Shown here piece after piece: positions 25,012 to 36,427 of a DNA stretch of 64,000 bases. The notes beneath the pieces were generated by a model. That model was not told the origin of the DNA and ran no database searches. It saw only the letters and a program-made list of their open reading frames with translations. Each line of letters opens with the position of its first letter. Positions within the stretch are counted from its first letter, which is position 1. The stretch comes from Mangifera indica (taxonomy: Eukaryota > Streptophyta > Magnoliopsida > Sapindales > Anacardiaceae): assembly GCF_011075055.1 (NCBI RefSeq), contig NC_058150.1, positions 930,001-994,000 of the forward strand, given 5' to 3'. The position numbers and the translations under genes are program-made.

Positions 25012-27795
25012 ATGGCAATGCGAAGATTATTATTACTCTCCAGAGCCCTCGCTTCAACTACCACTTCCTCGGTGGCCAGCAGCGTCCACTGTCGCTTTCT
25101 CTCAACCGGTGGCAATACTGCCAATTCCGGTTCGCACAGCCGTCGCTCAGCTGGAGCCATCTCTGTCGGTTTCGCCGGAGGGCTCGCTGCTGTCGCGTCG
25201 CTGTCGTTTCAAGAGGTCTATGCTAAGGAACCGCTGCCTGCTAATTTGGTTCCTAAGGAGGTTGTTCTTTATCTGCATGAGGGTGTCCTTGCAGCCGAGG
25301 AAGTTAAAGGTTTGCTCCGTTGATTCCGTATTGATTATTTACCAATTGAGTGAAAAAATTGGTGGATTTATGATTTAGTTTCTTTGATTTTCATGCTTTT
25401 CCTCTAGAAAACAACAGTTTCGTGAGTGTAAGATGGGTTTTGTAGTTTTACTTTTGAATCATCTAGTTATGGAGCATAAATGAATGCTTAGTTCATGAAG
25501 TCAAAGCTGGTATGTCTTCCTTCAGATTTGTTTAATTTCTTTCCTTAAAATGGTTCTAGTGGTTAGAATTCTTATCTAGCTGTTACATCTTTGTACTGTG
25601 TGCTGTGGTTGTTTACATTGTGTGACTCCTCTTTTTTTGGGCTACCTCAGCTTTTCTGGACTATTATGATATACCATATAAAGTCAAGGAATACAATCCA
25701 GCTAGCTGGCCTGGGTTTATAAGCCTTTTTAAACAGCGACCATTAAGTCCCGTAATGATGGTGGGTGGTGAACAACTTGTCGGCTCATCAGGTTCTTGTT
25801 GTTTTTATTGAAAATGGATTGTGTTAATTCTTGGTTTGAAATTTTGAATAAATTGTATAAATGTCTGGAGCATTATATAGGCTACATTCCTTCCGATTTT
25901 TCATTAGTGTTGCATGTGGCTTGTGCAGTTATAATTGATAAGTTGGCCCGCCAGATAATTCCTGAGAAAACGGCTGATTCAGCTTCTGAAAACGATGAAG
26001 AGACAGAGTGGCTTAGGTGTGGCATATGTGCTGTAATATATATTTTGAGCATCTATTATAAGATCGTTTGGTGAATTTGCTTACATTTTGCATTTCACTG
26101 GGCATGCATTCAAGAAAATTTGAGGGAGTAGGGTTTTGTATTTGATCCTATGAGTAGGCTTAGAGATCGAGTAATTTTTGTGATGAGGGGGTTTTATATA
26201 TTATACAATGGCAGAATTTGTTGAGGTAGATTGCTGAAATTCTATAGGGGCATTTGGTCGAACAACAATGCATAGTAGTGGGTAGAAATTGTACGATTAT
26301 ATGAGATTGAGAGGCAATGGAAAGGGATCAGTTTATGGGTTGGTTTGCAAACTAAGGTTGATGCGTTGCCTTTTTTTTTATGTTCTATAATAGGTCTCAG
26401 GAAATATTGGATATACTGGAGAAACATATGTAAGTACTTCATATTTATCCAAATAATTATATAAAAGAAAAGAAATGCTATCTGAGTCTTAAAATTGGTT
26501 TCAATTTGACTTTACATTTTCAGCTGATAAAACTTTTTAGAATATGATACAATTTGACTGATGCATTTAAGCTCACAAATTCTAAATTTGGGTTGTAATT
26601 ATTTGAACTTAGAATTGTGGAGATTTGTATAGAAATTTAATTCAGTTTGTTCAGTTATAACGATATTAAAATTCACAGGTTTCTGTTTAACTTTTTAATT
26701 TATAATTCATGTCTTCATGGCGTAGATGGCTGAAACGATCTTGGTGGTTATCTTATTCGATAACATATTTCGGAATGCTTCTGAGGCTCGCGAGTACTAT
26801 CACTATCTAAAAGGCAAATGTAAGATTTTTTTTTTTTCTAGGAATATGTCTCTATCTCTGTTGATATTGTACAATATTTTTTCATTTTGTACCAAAATAA
26901 TGAGCAAAAAGCATTCTACCATGTATTCCCAGCAGAATCTCTTCAACAAATCCTTGGATCAGAATTATTATTATTATTTTTAATTTCCATGAACTTACAT
27001 TTAGATGTCAATTGGTTTCTTGAGGTTATTCTTATCATGATTATGATTTTGACATATGAATATATGTATCTGGATTATGGTGTATTAATTCGGGGTTTTT
27101 GAACATCTTTGATGTTAATATTTATTTTTAATCTATGTTGTAATTGCAGGTAATTTTAGCTTCCATTCAAAACTTCTAAAATATTTTGGAGGTCAAGTAA
27201 TGATTTTTTCTGTGAAGATAAGTAGATTGATTGTCCAGAACTTTCCAGATGAACGTGATCTACTTTATGAAGCTGTCGATGCCTGGGTGCATGGTCTATA
27301 TGGGCGGGAGTTTCTTGGTATGTGCGTTCATTTTTTTTTTCTTTCATCATTTGAGCTACATAGTACAGTTGTTTTCTTATCATATACTCATCACATATCA
27401 AAAAATAAAAATAAAAATTTAATCTAAATACATATGCTTGTTGTAGTTCACTTATCCTGAAGTGCCATTACTGATCTTGCTATTTAAGCTAACCTATCAA
27501 TAAAGTGGTAAATGTTTAGAACATTAGCTTGTAACAGATAAAATAAAAGTGGTATCATGCGTGGCAAGAGCTTTTTTTTTTTTAATTTTCTTTGTAGTAG
27601 CCTTGTGCATATTTTGTGTTTCTTGTTATGGCAGGAGGTTTGAAGCCTAATTCAGCTGACCTTGCTGTGTTTGGAGCATTAAGATCGATTCGTTACTTGA
27701 GTTGTGGTAGAGACATGATGAGTCACACTCGAATCGGAGATTGGTACAGGAGAATGGAGATTGCTGTAGGGGAGTCTACACAAATTAAGACCTAG
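25012..27795 (+). pseudogene. Membrane-associated prostaglandin E synthase-2-like (GST/glutaredoxin fold) gene, probably decayed
   Basis: Exons 25012-25309, 25651-25791 and 25929-26016 encode a Ser/Arg-rich mitochondrial-type N-terminus, a short hydrophobic span and KAFLDYYDIPYKVKEYNP, the plant mPGES2 signature. Further exons at 26726-26819, 27150-27317 and 27635-27795 read NASEAREYYHYLKGKCNFSF, AVDAWVHGLYGREFLGGLKP and NSADLAVFGALRSIRYL, then end GESTQIKT. Two faults are visible. The glutaredoxin-like CPFC active site expected after VVLYxxE is replaced by GVLAAEEVK. The exon at 26726 also joins its neighbour one base out of frame (ATGGCTGAA where ATGGGCTGAA would fit), giving a stop about 30 codons on. 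Most of the rest is open, so decay is recent or the base is an assembly error. Confidence 0.75.
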
Positions 27796-29162
27796 AACCT
27801 AGAAAACTGGAATATGACCATTTGAAGAATGTAAAGGTCACGGTGGATAGATTTGCTTTATATTTGAAAAAAAGAATTTAGAGGAAGACATTCACACCCA
27901 AATCCTGTCTATTTCAACATTTTTAATAATTAAATCTAACTCATCAAGAGAAGATCTGGGTTCGAGTTTTTGTTACGTTTGTGAAATCTTGTAATTAATT
28001 ACTTAAAAAAAAAAAATCTAAACCATCAGGAGGCTCTTTAAAGACTCCAACGCAGGGGCCATCATGACATCTTTATTGAAGGGAAGTGTTGCAATTGAGA
28101 TTAGATCTAAATGAAGTTACTTTGGTCTTGATTTTATGTTTGGTTCAAGTGGGTTAAACTTGAGTTAGGGTTGTTCATGTATGAGTCGGGCTGATTTGAA
28201 TATTTGATGTTATTCAATAGAATCAAACTTGAGTTAGGGTAGCCTAAGTTGGGATAGACTTGATTTGAATCCAATGTGTCATCCGAAGCAAAAACATCAA
28301 ATTGTGTAAGTTCTAGACCTTCTTTACGGATTCCATGAATTCTAAAACACAAAAAAAAAAAATTCTCTCCTTATTGTTTATGAGTTCTCATAACTTTCAT
28401 TATTATAAATCAGTAAATTTTTATCAAATTGTTCTTGAAGCATGAATTGGAATTGCACTGAATTTTAATAAAAGGCAATTTAAGTTGGTTCAATTTGAAA
28501 TTAAACTTGGTTTGTTTGAACTACTAAAAAGAATTATAGAATTAGATGATAAATTATTGGAGAATAAACTTATAATCATTTAATTCAATAAATTAAAATT
28601 TTAATTTTAATATATCATCAAAAGATATTTAAACCTATGTTCAACCATTTTTTTGTTTTTTAAATTACAATATTTATTTAGTTTTGATAAAGAAACATTG
28701 TTGAAACTTTTTTTTTTTTTTTTTTACTTCAATCAATAAATACAAAGATAGTTAAAAGGTGATCCAGCAAGTAATATGATTAGTAAATCTTTATACATGA
28801 TGGAAAAAACAAAATCAAGTTTCTTAATATAAGCATGCAATGAGATCAAAGTACTGGATTTATTTTTCTAAATTTCTACGATAAAAGGGATGAATCACTT
28901 AATTTGAGCTTATTCACAATCATGATGGATGAAGAAAGTCCCCTAGAATTACAAAAATTTGCTTCAAATAAAGAAGAAAGACTAGCAATAGATCCATGAA
29001 TATGACATTCTTATTCACATGGAAACCCGGAAAATTTTGATGATTGAAGATGTGGGGGTGGTTCAACAAGGAGGGCAATGAACCTTTAATAATCAACATC
29101 AGAACAGAAACCTTAATCAAATACACAAACTTCTTGTAATTAACTTCATAGCTCCATCGTAC
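27796..29162. other. Convergent intergenic region
   Basis: No supported gene. It includes GAGTTAGGGTTG-type repeats at 28140-28270 and a poly-T run near 28710. Confidence 0.5.
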
Positions 29163-32100
29163 CTACTTTGGCATGTGGATGACACAGCGCAAACACTTTC
29201 CTTCTTTCATGAGATTGAAAGCTTTGTTGATATCCTCGAGCAGAAGATCATGAGTGATGAACTCGTCAATCATGATTTCCTGTGTTGTGTACATGCTTAC
29301 CATGTTAATGAATGATCAGTTGAAGATGGAGTAATTAAAAAGTGATGGTTAAACACAATTCCACCTTGAAGAATTTCTACTTTTTCTTACTCTTACCTTC
29401 TTTGCGTACATGTCTACTAGTGAAGGAAGATCAGATTTAGGTTTCCATCTTCCAAATAGAGTTCCTTTCAACGTTCTTCCGCTTAGAAATAGGCCGTAGT
29501 GTGCTGCTACTTCAGGATTCACTTTTGGTACACCGAGAGTAACTGTCAGACCCCATCCCTAAGAGAAAAAAGAAATGAAAAATTATAATTTTCAAGTCAT
29601 GTATGTAGCTGATTAAGTACCTTAATTGGAAAAGAATTAACTCATTATATGAACAGAAATTACATCACAACATGACTGTAATGCTGTAGTTATCATCCCT
29701 GTATCACCAATACATTCAAATGAGTAATCAGCTCCTCCATCAGTAATTCGCTTAATAACCTGAAAGTAAAATATCAGAGTCTAAATCAAGCTTCAATAAT
29801 TATGAATTACATTGTCTATTGCAAGTGTGTTGTGTGTCAACTTTTGTGTCTCTGCAGATGTGCACTGCATAAGCATGTTACTCGGAAGATTGTAAGATCA
29901 CTTGATTGAATACCTGTTGAATAGGTTCATTGCAGTCATTTGGGTTGAGAAATTCTGTTATTCCAAAAGCCTTTGCTGCAACCATGGGACAAAACTGTTA
30001 TCAAGTCCATTGCATTCGAGTGACTTGCAACGGAAAATCCCAGAACACAAAGCTGCAATCTGTTTTACACAAAATACCTTTTTCACTCTTTTCAGGGTTA
30101 GTGTCAACCCCAATAATTCTAGATGCCCCTCTGAGTTTAGCACCTTGAGCAACCTGATCATACAAGGTATTGATTGTGATCATGTTAGAGATAGCTAAAT
30201 CTGACGGCTCGGTCAAGGACAGGAGAAGAGGATGATGATTATTCTCAATATACTTACTGAAAGGCCTACAGTTCCAAGACCAAAAATGACTACAGTTGAT
30301 CCTTGCGATATATCAGCCACATTCCATGCCGCACCAAGACCTGAATGCAGCCTCAGATGAGAAACACACTCAGACAGGACAAAGAATGACATTCTCAAAC
30401 TCAATCAATGTGTCTTCGAGGATATACTTTTTAATGAATGCATGTATGTGAGTTTAATCATGTGAAAGTTATGTATTTCCCACAGAAGCAAATGGAAACC
30501 CACCAAAGGCACATTTTCAGTAATTTATCACACAAGAAGGAAAAATGGGAACCGTAAAATTGATTTCTGTGTCCATTCTTGTAAGGGAGATTATACAACC
30601 AGCTGGACATGGTTTTGCTTTCACGTGCAGATTATTCTTCTCTAACAAAGAATTTATGCAGTCATTGCTCCTGTGTTGTCTAAGTGAAAGAGATCTAAAA
30701 ACAGAAGGTATAGTGCTATGATTAATTAGCTAGATCATAGCTTGAAATTTTACCTGCAGCAAGTCCACAACTCAGTAGGCATATTTTTTCCAGTGGTGCA
30801 ATTGAGCTTACTTTGACAGCACATCCAGAGTGAACCACTGTATATTCACTGAAACTTGAAACCGCACAATAGTGATAAACGGGCTTGCCTTTAATTGAGA
30901 AGCGTGTCTGCTGATCACTGTGCATCACACCTCTCCTTTCCAACCCCAGAACTTCACACGTGTTGCTTTTACCTGATCTACAATGTTTGCATTTCTGGCA
31001 TTCTCCAATGAATACTGTAAGAACATGGTCTCCCTCCTTAAATTCTGTGACTCCTGCTCCTACACTCTCAACAATCCTACAAGATGATTACCAGAGACAT
31101 GATACATTTTCTGCTCTCAAAGATATCAGAAGTATTTAACCAACTACAGCTATCATATTACACAATCGATCCAGGGTTCTAAATCTTACTTAACCCAGTT
31201 TAACCCTTAAGTATACCTCTATAACAGCATTGTGTATCTATTTCTAAACATAGCTTATTAGAACGTAATCATCTAAGGTTGTGCCATGGCCAAACTGTTT
31301 GGCAATGACTCACTCAACCTTAGCATCTCAGATGTAACATGATAATATTATTATCTTTAACTCTACTTACAAGCCTTGAAGCCATAGGCTATTTACCAGG
31401 ACTTTCCAAGAAAAAGAATTATTCTTAAAGAAGTCAATGATTTCCCATTAGTTGGAAAGCCTCTTAATTTTAGATAGAACTGTCCCAATCTTCCAGCTTT
31501 AATCTGTCTAAATAAAAACTAAAAGGTGTTTAACTGAAAAATACCCTGATGCTTCATGGCCAAATATCCGAGGAAATATTGCCTGTTTGAAACAAAATAG
31601 ACAACTTAAACACTTAGATTCTCACTAGGAAATCCACAAAGACAGATGCATGTATCTATTCAAAAGCCTCATTCTGGACTACAACAACATGATTATATGA
31701 CATAATAAGTATTCCATAGCTTTGCTGGCCAATCTTTTCAAGCCTCAAATGAAAATACTCAACATTCTAAGGTAACAAAATCTTCCACACAGGCATACTT
31801 GAACATAAATGTTAAAATCATGAGTACAACAAGTCAAAGATGCACTTATCTATTCAAAAATCAAACAAATCTATAAAATCTCATCATCCTAAAAGCATCT
31901 TCTTATTTTGATCAAGAAAATGCTCAACATTCATAGTAGGAAACCGCCTGGTATCATTCACCATTTACTTCAACATAAATGTTAAAATAATGAGCAAACA
32001 AGCCAAAGATGCATAAATCTATTAAAAAATCACACAAGTCTGTAAAATCTCATCATCCTAAAAGCTTTTTCTTATTTTGATCAAGAAAATGCTAAACATT

Positions 32101-32729
32101 CTAAGGTAAAAAAATCTTCCGCAGACATGCTAAAATCCTGGTCCAAACAGCTCGATCATTAAGATATTGTCTCAAAACGTGTCTTCCCTAATTATGGGAT
32201 TTGCTCAGAGTATTACAGACACAATAGGAAAAAGCCCGGTATCAGTACCGGGTTATTACTTCAACATAAATATTAAATCATGAGTAAAACAAGTCAAACG
32301 TACATATATCTAATTAAAATTCTAAAAAATCTCATCTTCCTAAAAGCTTATTCTTATTTTGATCAAGCTCTGCAGCATATTAAAGCAAGTTTCTTATACT
32401 AATACATGGAAGAAAATCAAGAGGCCAAAAAAGCAAGAAATATTATTACTTGTGTTTCCCAAGCGGTCAAGTCAGTGCGACAGAGAGAAGTGGAGACGAC
32501 TTTGATCCTGATCTCTTGAGGCTGCGGTGGACTCACTTGAACTTCTTCAATTACCAATTGCTCCCCAGCTCCCCATGCAACCGCAGCTTCGTTAATATTC
32601 AGAAACAACCATTAACAATTTTGAAAAAGTATCAACAAAATGAAAAAGAAAAAAGATGGCAATTCAACCATTTCATTGTAAATTACCTTTGCATGTGATG
32701 ACCTGGGGTTCATTCATGGAGGAAGACAT
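29163..32729 (-). CDS. Zinc-containing alcohol dehydrogenase-like protein (ADH-like 6 type)
   Basis: Ten exons (32729-32687, 32586-32450, 31582-31545, 31076-30754, 30340-30258, 30153-30078, 29975-29914, 29759-29664, 29558-29397, 29279-29163) give 1137 nt and 378 aa. Catalytic zinc ligands are present: Cys50 (TSLCRTD), His69/Glu70 (FGHEASG) and Cys176 (LLSCGLAAG). The structural zinc site is Cys99, Cys102, Cys105 and Cys113. A Rossmann GLGTVG motif lies at 201-206, and the C-terminus is RCVIHMPK. It is a cytosolic NAD(H)-dependent medium-chain dehydrogenase, and the sequence matches what I recall of Arabidopsis alcohol dehydrogenase-like 6. Replacement of ADH1's CHTD by CRTD suggests a substrate other than ethanol, which is inference. 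All key residues are intact. Confidence 0.95.
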
Positions 32730-32737
32730 TTATTTGA

Positions 32738-32791
32738 ACAAGACGACGACGACGACGAAGAAGAAGAAGAAGAAGAAGAAGAAGAAGAAGG
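32738..32791. repeat. GAC/GAA trinucleotide microsatellite in the ADH-like leader
   Basis: About four GAC units run into about twelve GAA units immediately upstream of the ADH-like ATG (on the minus strand, a CTT/TTC tract). Such pyrimidine-rich tracts are common in plant 5' leaders and vary in length. Confidence 0.85.
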
Positions 32792-32982
32792 AATTCAACC
32801 TAGAAAAAATAGAGACCTCTCTTGCGTTGGTCTGATTAAATTGCTGGGAGTTGGTGAGAAGTTGGCACGAGGTGGTTGGTTAGAGTCAGAGACAGAGACA
32901 GAGCCAGGTGAGATGTTGACTCCAGGTGGGTGGTCAGAGTCAGTGAAAGGGCCAGAGCCAGGTGGGGGGTAAAAAGGGAAGG

Positions 32983-32987
32983 AAAAA
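32983..32987 (-). terminator. RNA polymerase III terminator of the tRNA-Leu gene
   Basis: On the minus strand a T5 run starts 8 nt after the tRNA 3' end, the usual Pol III stop. Confidence 0.75.
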
Positions 32988-32994
32988 TATTATA

Positions 32995-33078
32995 TGTCAG
33001 AAGTGGGATTTGAACCCACGCCCTCTTTCGAAGACCAGAACTTGAGTCTGGCGCCTTAGACCACTCGGCCATCCTGAC
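32995..33078 (-). tRNA. trnL-CAA: tRNA-Leu (anticodon CAA)
   Basis: The 84-nt cloverleaf starts GTCAGGATGGCCGAGTGG and ends TTCTGACA. The acceptor stem GTCAGGA pairs with TTCTGAC, leaving discriminator A. The anticodon arm CCAGA-CTCAAGT-TCTGG exposes CAA, and a long variable arm follows, as expected for tRNA-Leu. The T loop GGTTCAAATC (B box) and GGCCGAGTGG (A box) are intact. No intron is present. It is transcribed towards the ADH-like gene, whose ATG lies 266 bp downstream. Confidence 0.97.
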
Positions 33079-33834
33079 CTGTTGAGATAACGGCACAACA
33101 ATAAACTTTTCTAGTATATTTTAAATGCAAAAGACAACAATTGATGACATACAAGCCAAACCAGGTACCATTTAATTCAAATTCAACATAATCGCATTTA
33201 TAAAAAGCTCAGGTTTGAATTCGAGATAGGACTAATTAACTCACACTCAATTCGAAAATTTACAAAACCTATACATTACATACTCATCAATTATGAAGAA
33301 AATTTTAAAGGTATAACGTAATATAAAATCATAGAGATACAATTTATTGGTTTTTCTCCCATCTCCTTCATCTTCTTCTCCTCCTGGGTTTTTCTCACTC
33401 AGGTGTATGCACTTGAAATCAACCATGATTAAAATTGATCACATATTTTGTTTTTACTTCAATTCAAAATCAATACATTTAAGTTGACCCTAGATTTGAG
33501 CTCAAACTACCTAGAGCCAAATCCACCCTTATGATACACATCTGTAAATTAAAGATCATCCCCTCTTCAGTGTCTTAAACTCTTAACAGTTCAAAGCAAG
33601 CTCCATATGAAAATTAATATTGATGACGAACAAAACATCTTCAGATGATGGGGATAACTCAAATGAAACATTACTATATCACAAATGGGGTCTCTTCATA
33701 CTCTATATACACACAAAGGTCATCTTTATTGATAAAAGTTGATCTACAATTTGAACATCTTCACCTAATACAAGTTCATTATTGTCACCAAAATTAAATA
33801 GAAAATGTTGCAAGATAGCAAGAGGAAAGATGTT
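33079..33834. other. Intergenic region
   Basis: No supported gene. It contains upstream sequence for the tRNA and the 3' UTR of the small minus-strand gene, plus CAAATTCAAACTC-type repeat remnants near 33150-33270. Confidence 0.5.
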
Positions 33835-34230
33835 CTAGTCTGAAACTGTTGTTTGAAGGGGCAGGGAGCTTTCAACGCCACTGGTGTCAGCATTCCTTTC
33901 TGCCACAATTTTTGACATTCCAAACATCTGAAAATCAAACCATACCATCAAGTGAGAAAAGCATAAGCATAAACTAGATATTAAAAAGTAATATTATATT
34001 ATCAGGGAGCATAAGCTTGGAATTTGGGTGAAGAAAAGAACCTTTTGGATGGTCTTCTTAAAACAAGTTTTGTGTTCATCCATTGATGCATGGATAAACT
34101 CATCAATGTGATCCTTAACATCCTCCAAGAAAGTCGCACCATCTTTCTTCTTCTTTCTACATGAAGCCATGGCAGGGTTTGGGGCAACAGGTGATTGCTG
34201 TTTTTCTGCTTGACTTTTTTGTGCTTCCAT
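33835..34230 (-). CDS. Small conserved plant protein of unknown function (93 aa)
   Basis: Two exons, 34230-34042 and 33927-33835, both phase 0, give 93 aa. A basic Ser/Lys-rich N-terminus (MASCRKKKKDGATF internally) leads into the helical core FLEDVKDHIDEFIHASMDEH, then KTCFKKTIQKMFGMSKIVAE and a polar tail ending TTVSD. I recall this core as conserved in short plant proteins, but I know no function for it. There is no signal peptide or membrane span. The chosen start MEAQK follows an acceptor-like CCAAG, and a further in-frame ATG 27 nt upstream appears intronic. Alternatively translation could begin at MASCRKKKK. Confidence 0.8.
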
Positions 34231-35650
34231 TCTTGGTATATAAAATTTTACATACAAAGGATAATGAACAATTTAGAAAGACACCTTTCACATGTTCAAT
34301 AAATAATAATCACATCATTCTAAGCAACAAGAGAACAGCAACATCCAAGAACAACAATCCACTTGAGCTACTTCAGCATAAAGTCAAGCAGAAAAATCTT
34401 TACTCAGAGGGATACTTATAGATATATTCAAACAATTCATATCAGTAACATTTACAAAGTAAAAAACAGTCCATCGTACATATATCTCATAAGACGAACA
34501 TCAAACCAAGTTTAGCTTTACATACATTAATCACCAGAATATTCTTGTTTCATTTACTTAGTTTTAATCATCATTTTCTAAATCCTTTTTGCTCCCTTAC
34601 CCTTGCTCCAAAAATTCAAACTAAATCTCCTTTAACCATGTAGAAGATTTAAAGGATAGAAGTGGATTCAAACTGAGTTCGAATAAAGGTCGACTCGAAC
34701 TTGGTTTGAATCAGAAAGTCCGGCTTGAGAGCTGCTGGTAAACTGACAAAGAAACCACTGAAATACATCTGAAAAGACAAGAGGCCAAGAACAAGAATTG
34801 TTGGAGAAGAAGAAAATTCGCTTTAAAAGATTAATCTATCAGTGACTCTTTCAACTCAAGCTGATTCTACTCAACCTTGAATTCAGATCGTTCAAACTCA
34901 ACACCAAGCCAAGCTCAATTCAGCTAGGCTCGGATCCACCCCTAATTAAGGTATTTGATCATTAAGACCTCTTCTACAACCGGTAGAAATCTTACCAACG
35001 AAACGCTTAATTGGCTCTTACTTCACAAATCAAACCGTGTATCAATCAAAAACTATAGTCCACAACTACATGGATGAATAAATTCTTCTTCCTAGCCCAA
35101 CATAACCAAAACAGGTCAATTACTTAACAACACAAATGAAAAACCTAACTTGTACAAATATGATCCATATCTACATTGAAATTTAATTCTCTCTTTGGTG
35201 ACAACAAGACTGAGTTTACTAGTGCATCAGTCAAAAAAAATAAACATTAACAATGTCCATTGAACTGCACAACAACTGTTCGATAAAATTTCTCGCAAAA
35301 AGCAATACGTTACAAAACAAATCAAATCAAACCGAGAAACCCTCCTCTCTTTTTGAAATCTAATAAATGTTTCACTCGTATTTTCTCAGTTGCAATTGCT
35401 TCGCTCTTTATAAAGAACTTTTAACACAAATTGTTTCAGTACAACAATGAAAAAATAACAAAAAAATATAATCAACGAAGGACATGTCTGTATTGAAAGC
35501 AAAACTATAATACGAGTTATGAGGCAAGCTTACAGTTTGATCTGTTGTCAGTTTCTTGGTCGCCAATTTTCGGTTTTTGATAATTATAAAGTAAGAAGGT
35601 CTGTCTTGGAGAGCAAGATTGATTCGGGGAGGGCGTTCTTTCTGCGGCTC
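34231..35650 (-). other. Probable 5' leader and leader intron of the small conserved gene
   Basis: A donor-like ACT|GTAAGCTTGC lies at 35534/35533 on the minus strand, after a likely leader exon reaching about 35645. A weak acceptor ends at 34232. The intervening 1.3 kb contains a dispersed repeat (34655-34945). The exon limits are uncertain. Confidence 0.35.
34655..34945. repeat. Degenerate AGTGGATTCAAAC-type repeat
   Basis: The left end is AGTGGATTCAAACTGAG and the right end, inverted, AGGGGTGGATCCGAGCC. It has the same design as the element at 22203-22500. Confidence 0.45.
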
Positions 35651-35699
35651 TAGAAACTACTAGAATTTCAATGGGCGGGGTCGGCCCAGCCCGGTATCA

Positions 35700-36195
35700 T
35701 TCCTAGGGCTGACTTCAAAAAGAGTTGTTCGAGCTTGAAATTGATATTGAGAAAATTAAATTATTTTTTAATTAAATTTGAGTTTTAATTGTTTGATTTT
35801 GAATTGAGTTTGAGTTAGCTTTAAAAGATTTAATTTGACTTTGATTTGAGTTTTATTCAAATTAAATTTGAATTAAATATAGTTTTAAAATATCATATAT
35901 TTTATTTTAAATTGGATACATCTATAACGTTCGAATTTGAATTCAAACTTATATTGAATGATTCAAACTTTAATTAAAGATTAGACTAGTTTTTATATAA
36001 TAAATTGAGTTTAAATTGATTTAAATATTTAAATTTGAGTTAATTTATATTAAATCTAAAGTGCAATTGTTATTTTTTTATTTAATAGGAGTTTCAAATC
36101 TTTGATCTTGATCTCAAAATGAGTCTTCGGCTTTGGGCTGATTTTTTGTTGCACCTTGTTTAGGGTTGACTTGGAGCGACTCCAACCCTATAATA
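35700..36195. repeat. Degenerate AGGGCTGACTT-type repeat
   Basis: The left end is CCTAGGGCTGACTTCAAAAAG and the right end, inverted, AGGGTTGGAGTCGCTCCAAG. The interior is rich in TTTGAGTT and AATTTGAAT motifs. It is probably another member of the 22203 family. Confidence 0.4.
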
Positions 36196-36427
36196 GTTTC
36201 AAATTGAAGTAAGCTTCAGTTATGTTTATGGGCCATATTGGGCCTTGCATTGTATGGGCTAGGTTTTTTAAAAGGCCCACGAACCCATAACAGTTACCAA
36301 ATACAAAGAAGAAAAGATAGGAAAAGAGAAAAGACAAAGACGAAAAAAGTTAAAATCTAGAAGAATCATCCAAGCCTGAAGCCAATTTCGGTTCGGAGAA
36401 ATCGATTGTTAGAAGTGTAGAGTGAAG

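Noticed and set aside
32836..33096. Minus-strand 86-codon ORF containing RMAEWSKAPDSSSGLRKRAW
   Set aside because: This is translation through the tRNA-Leu gene, a common false positive.
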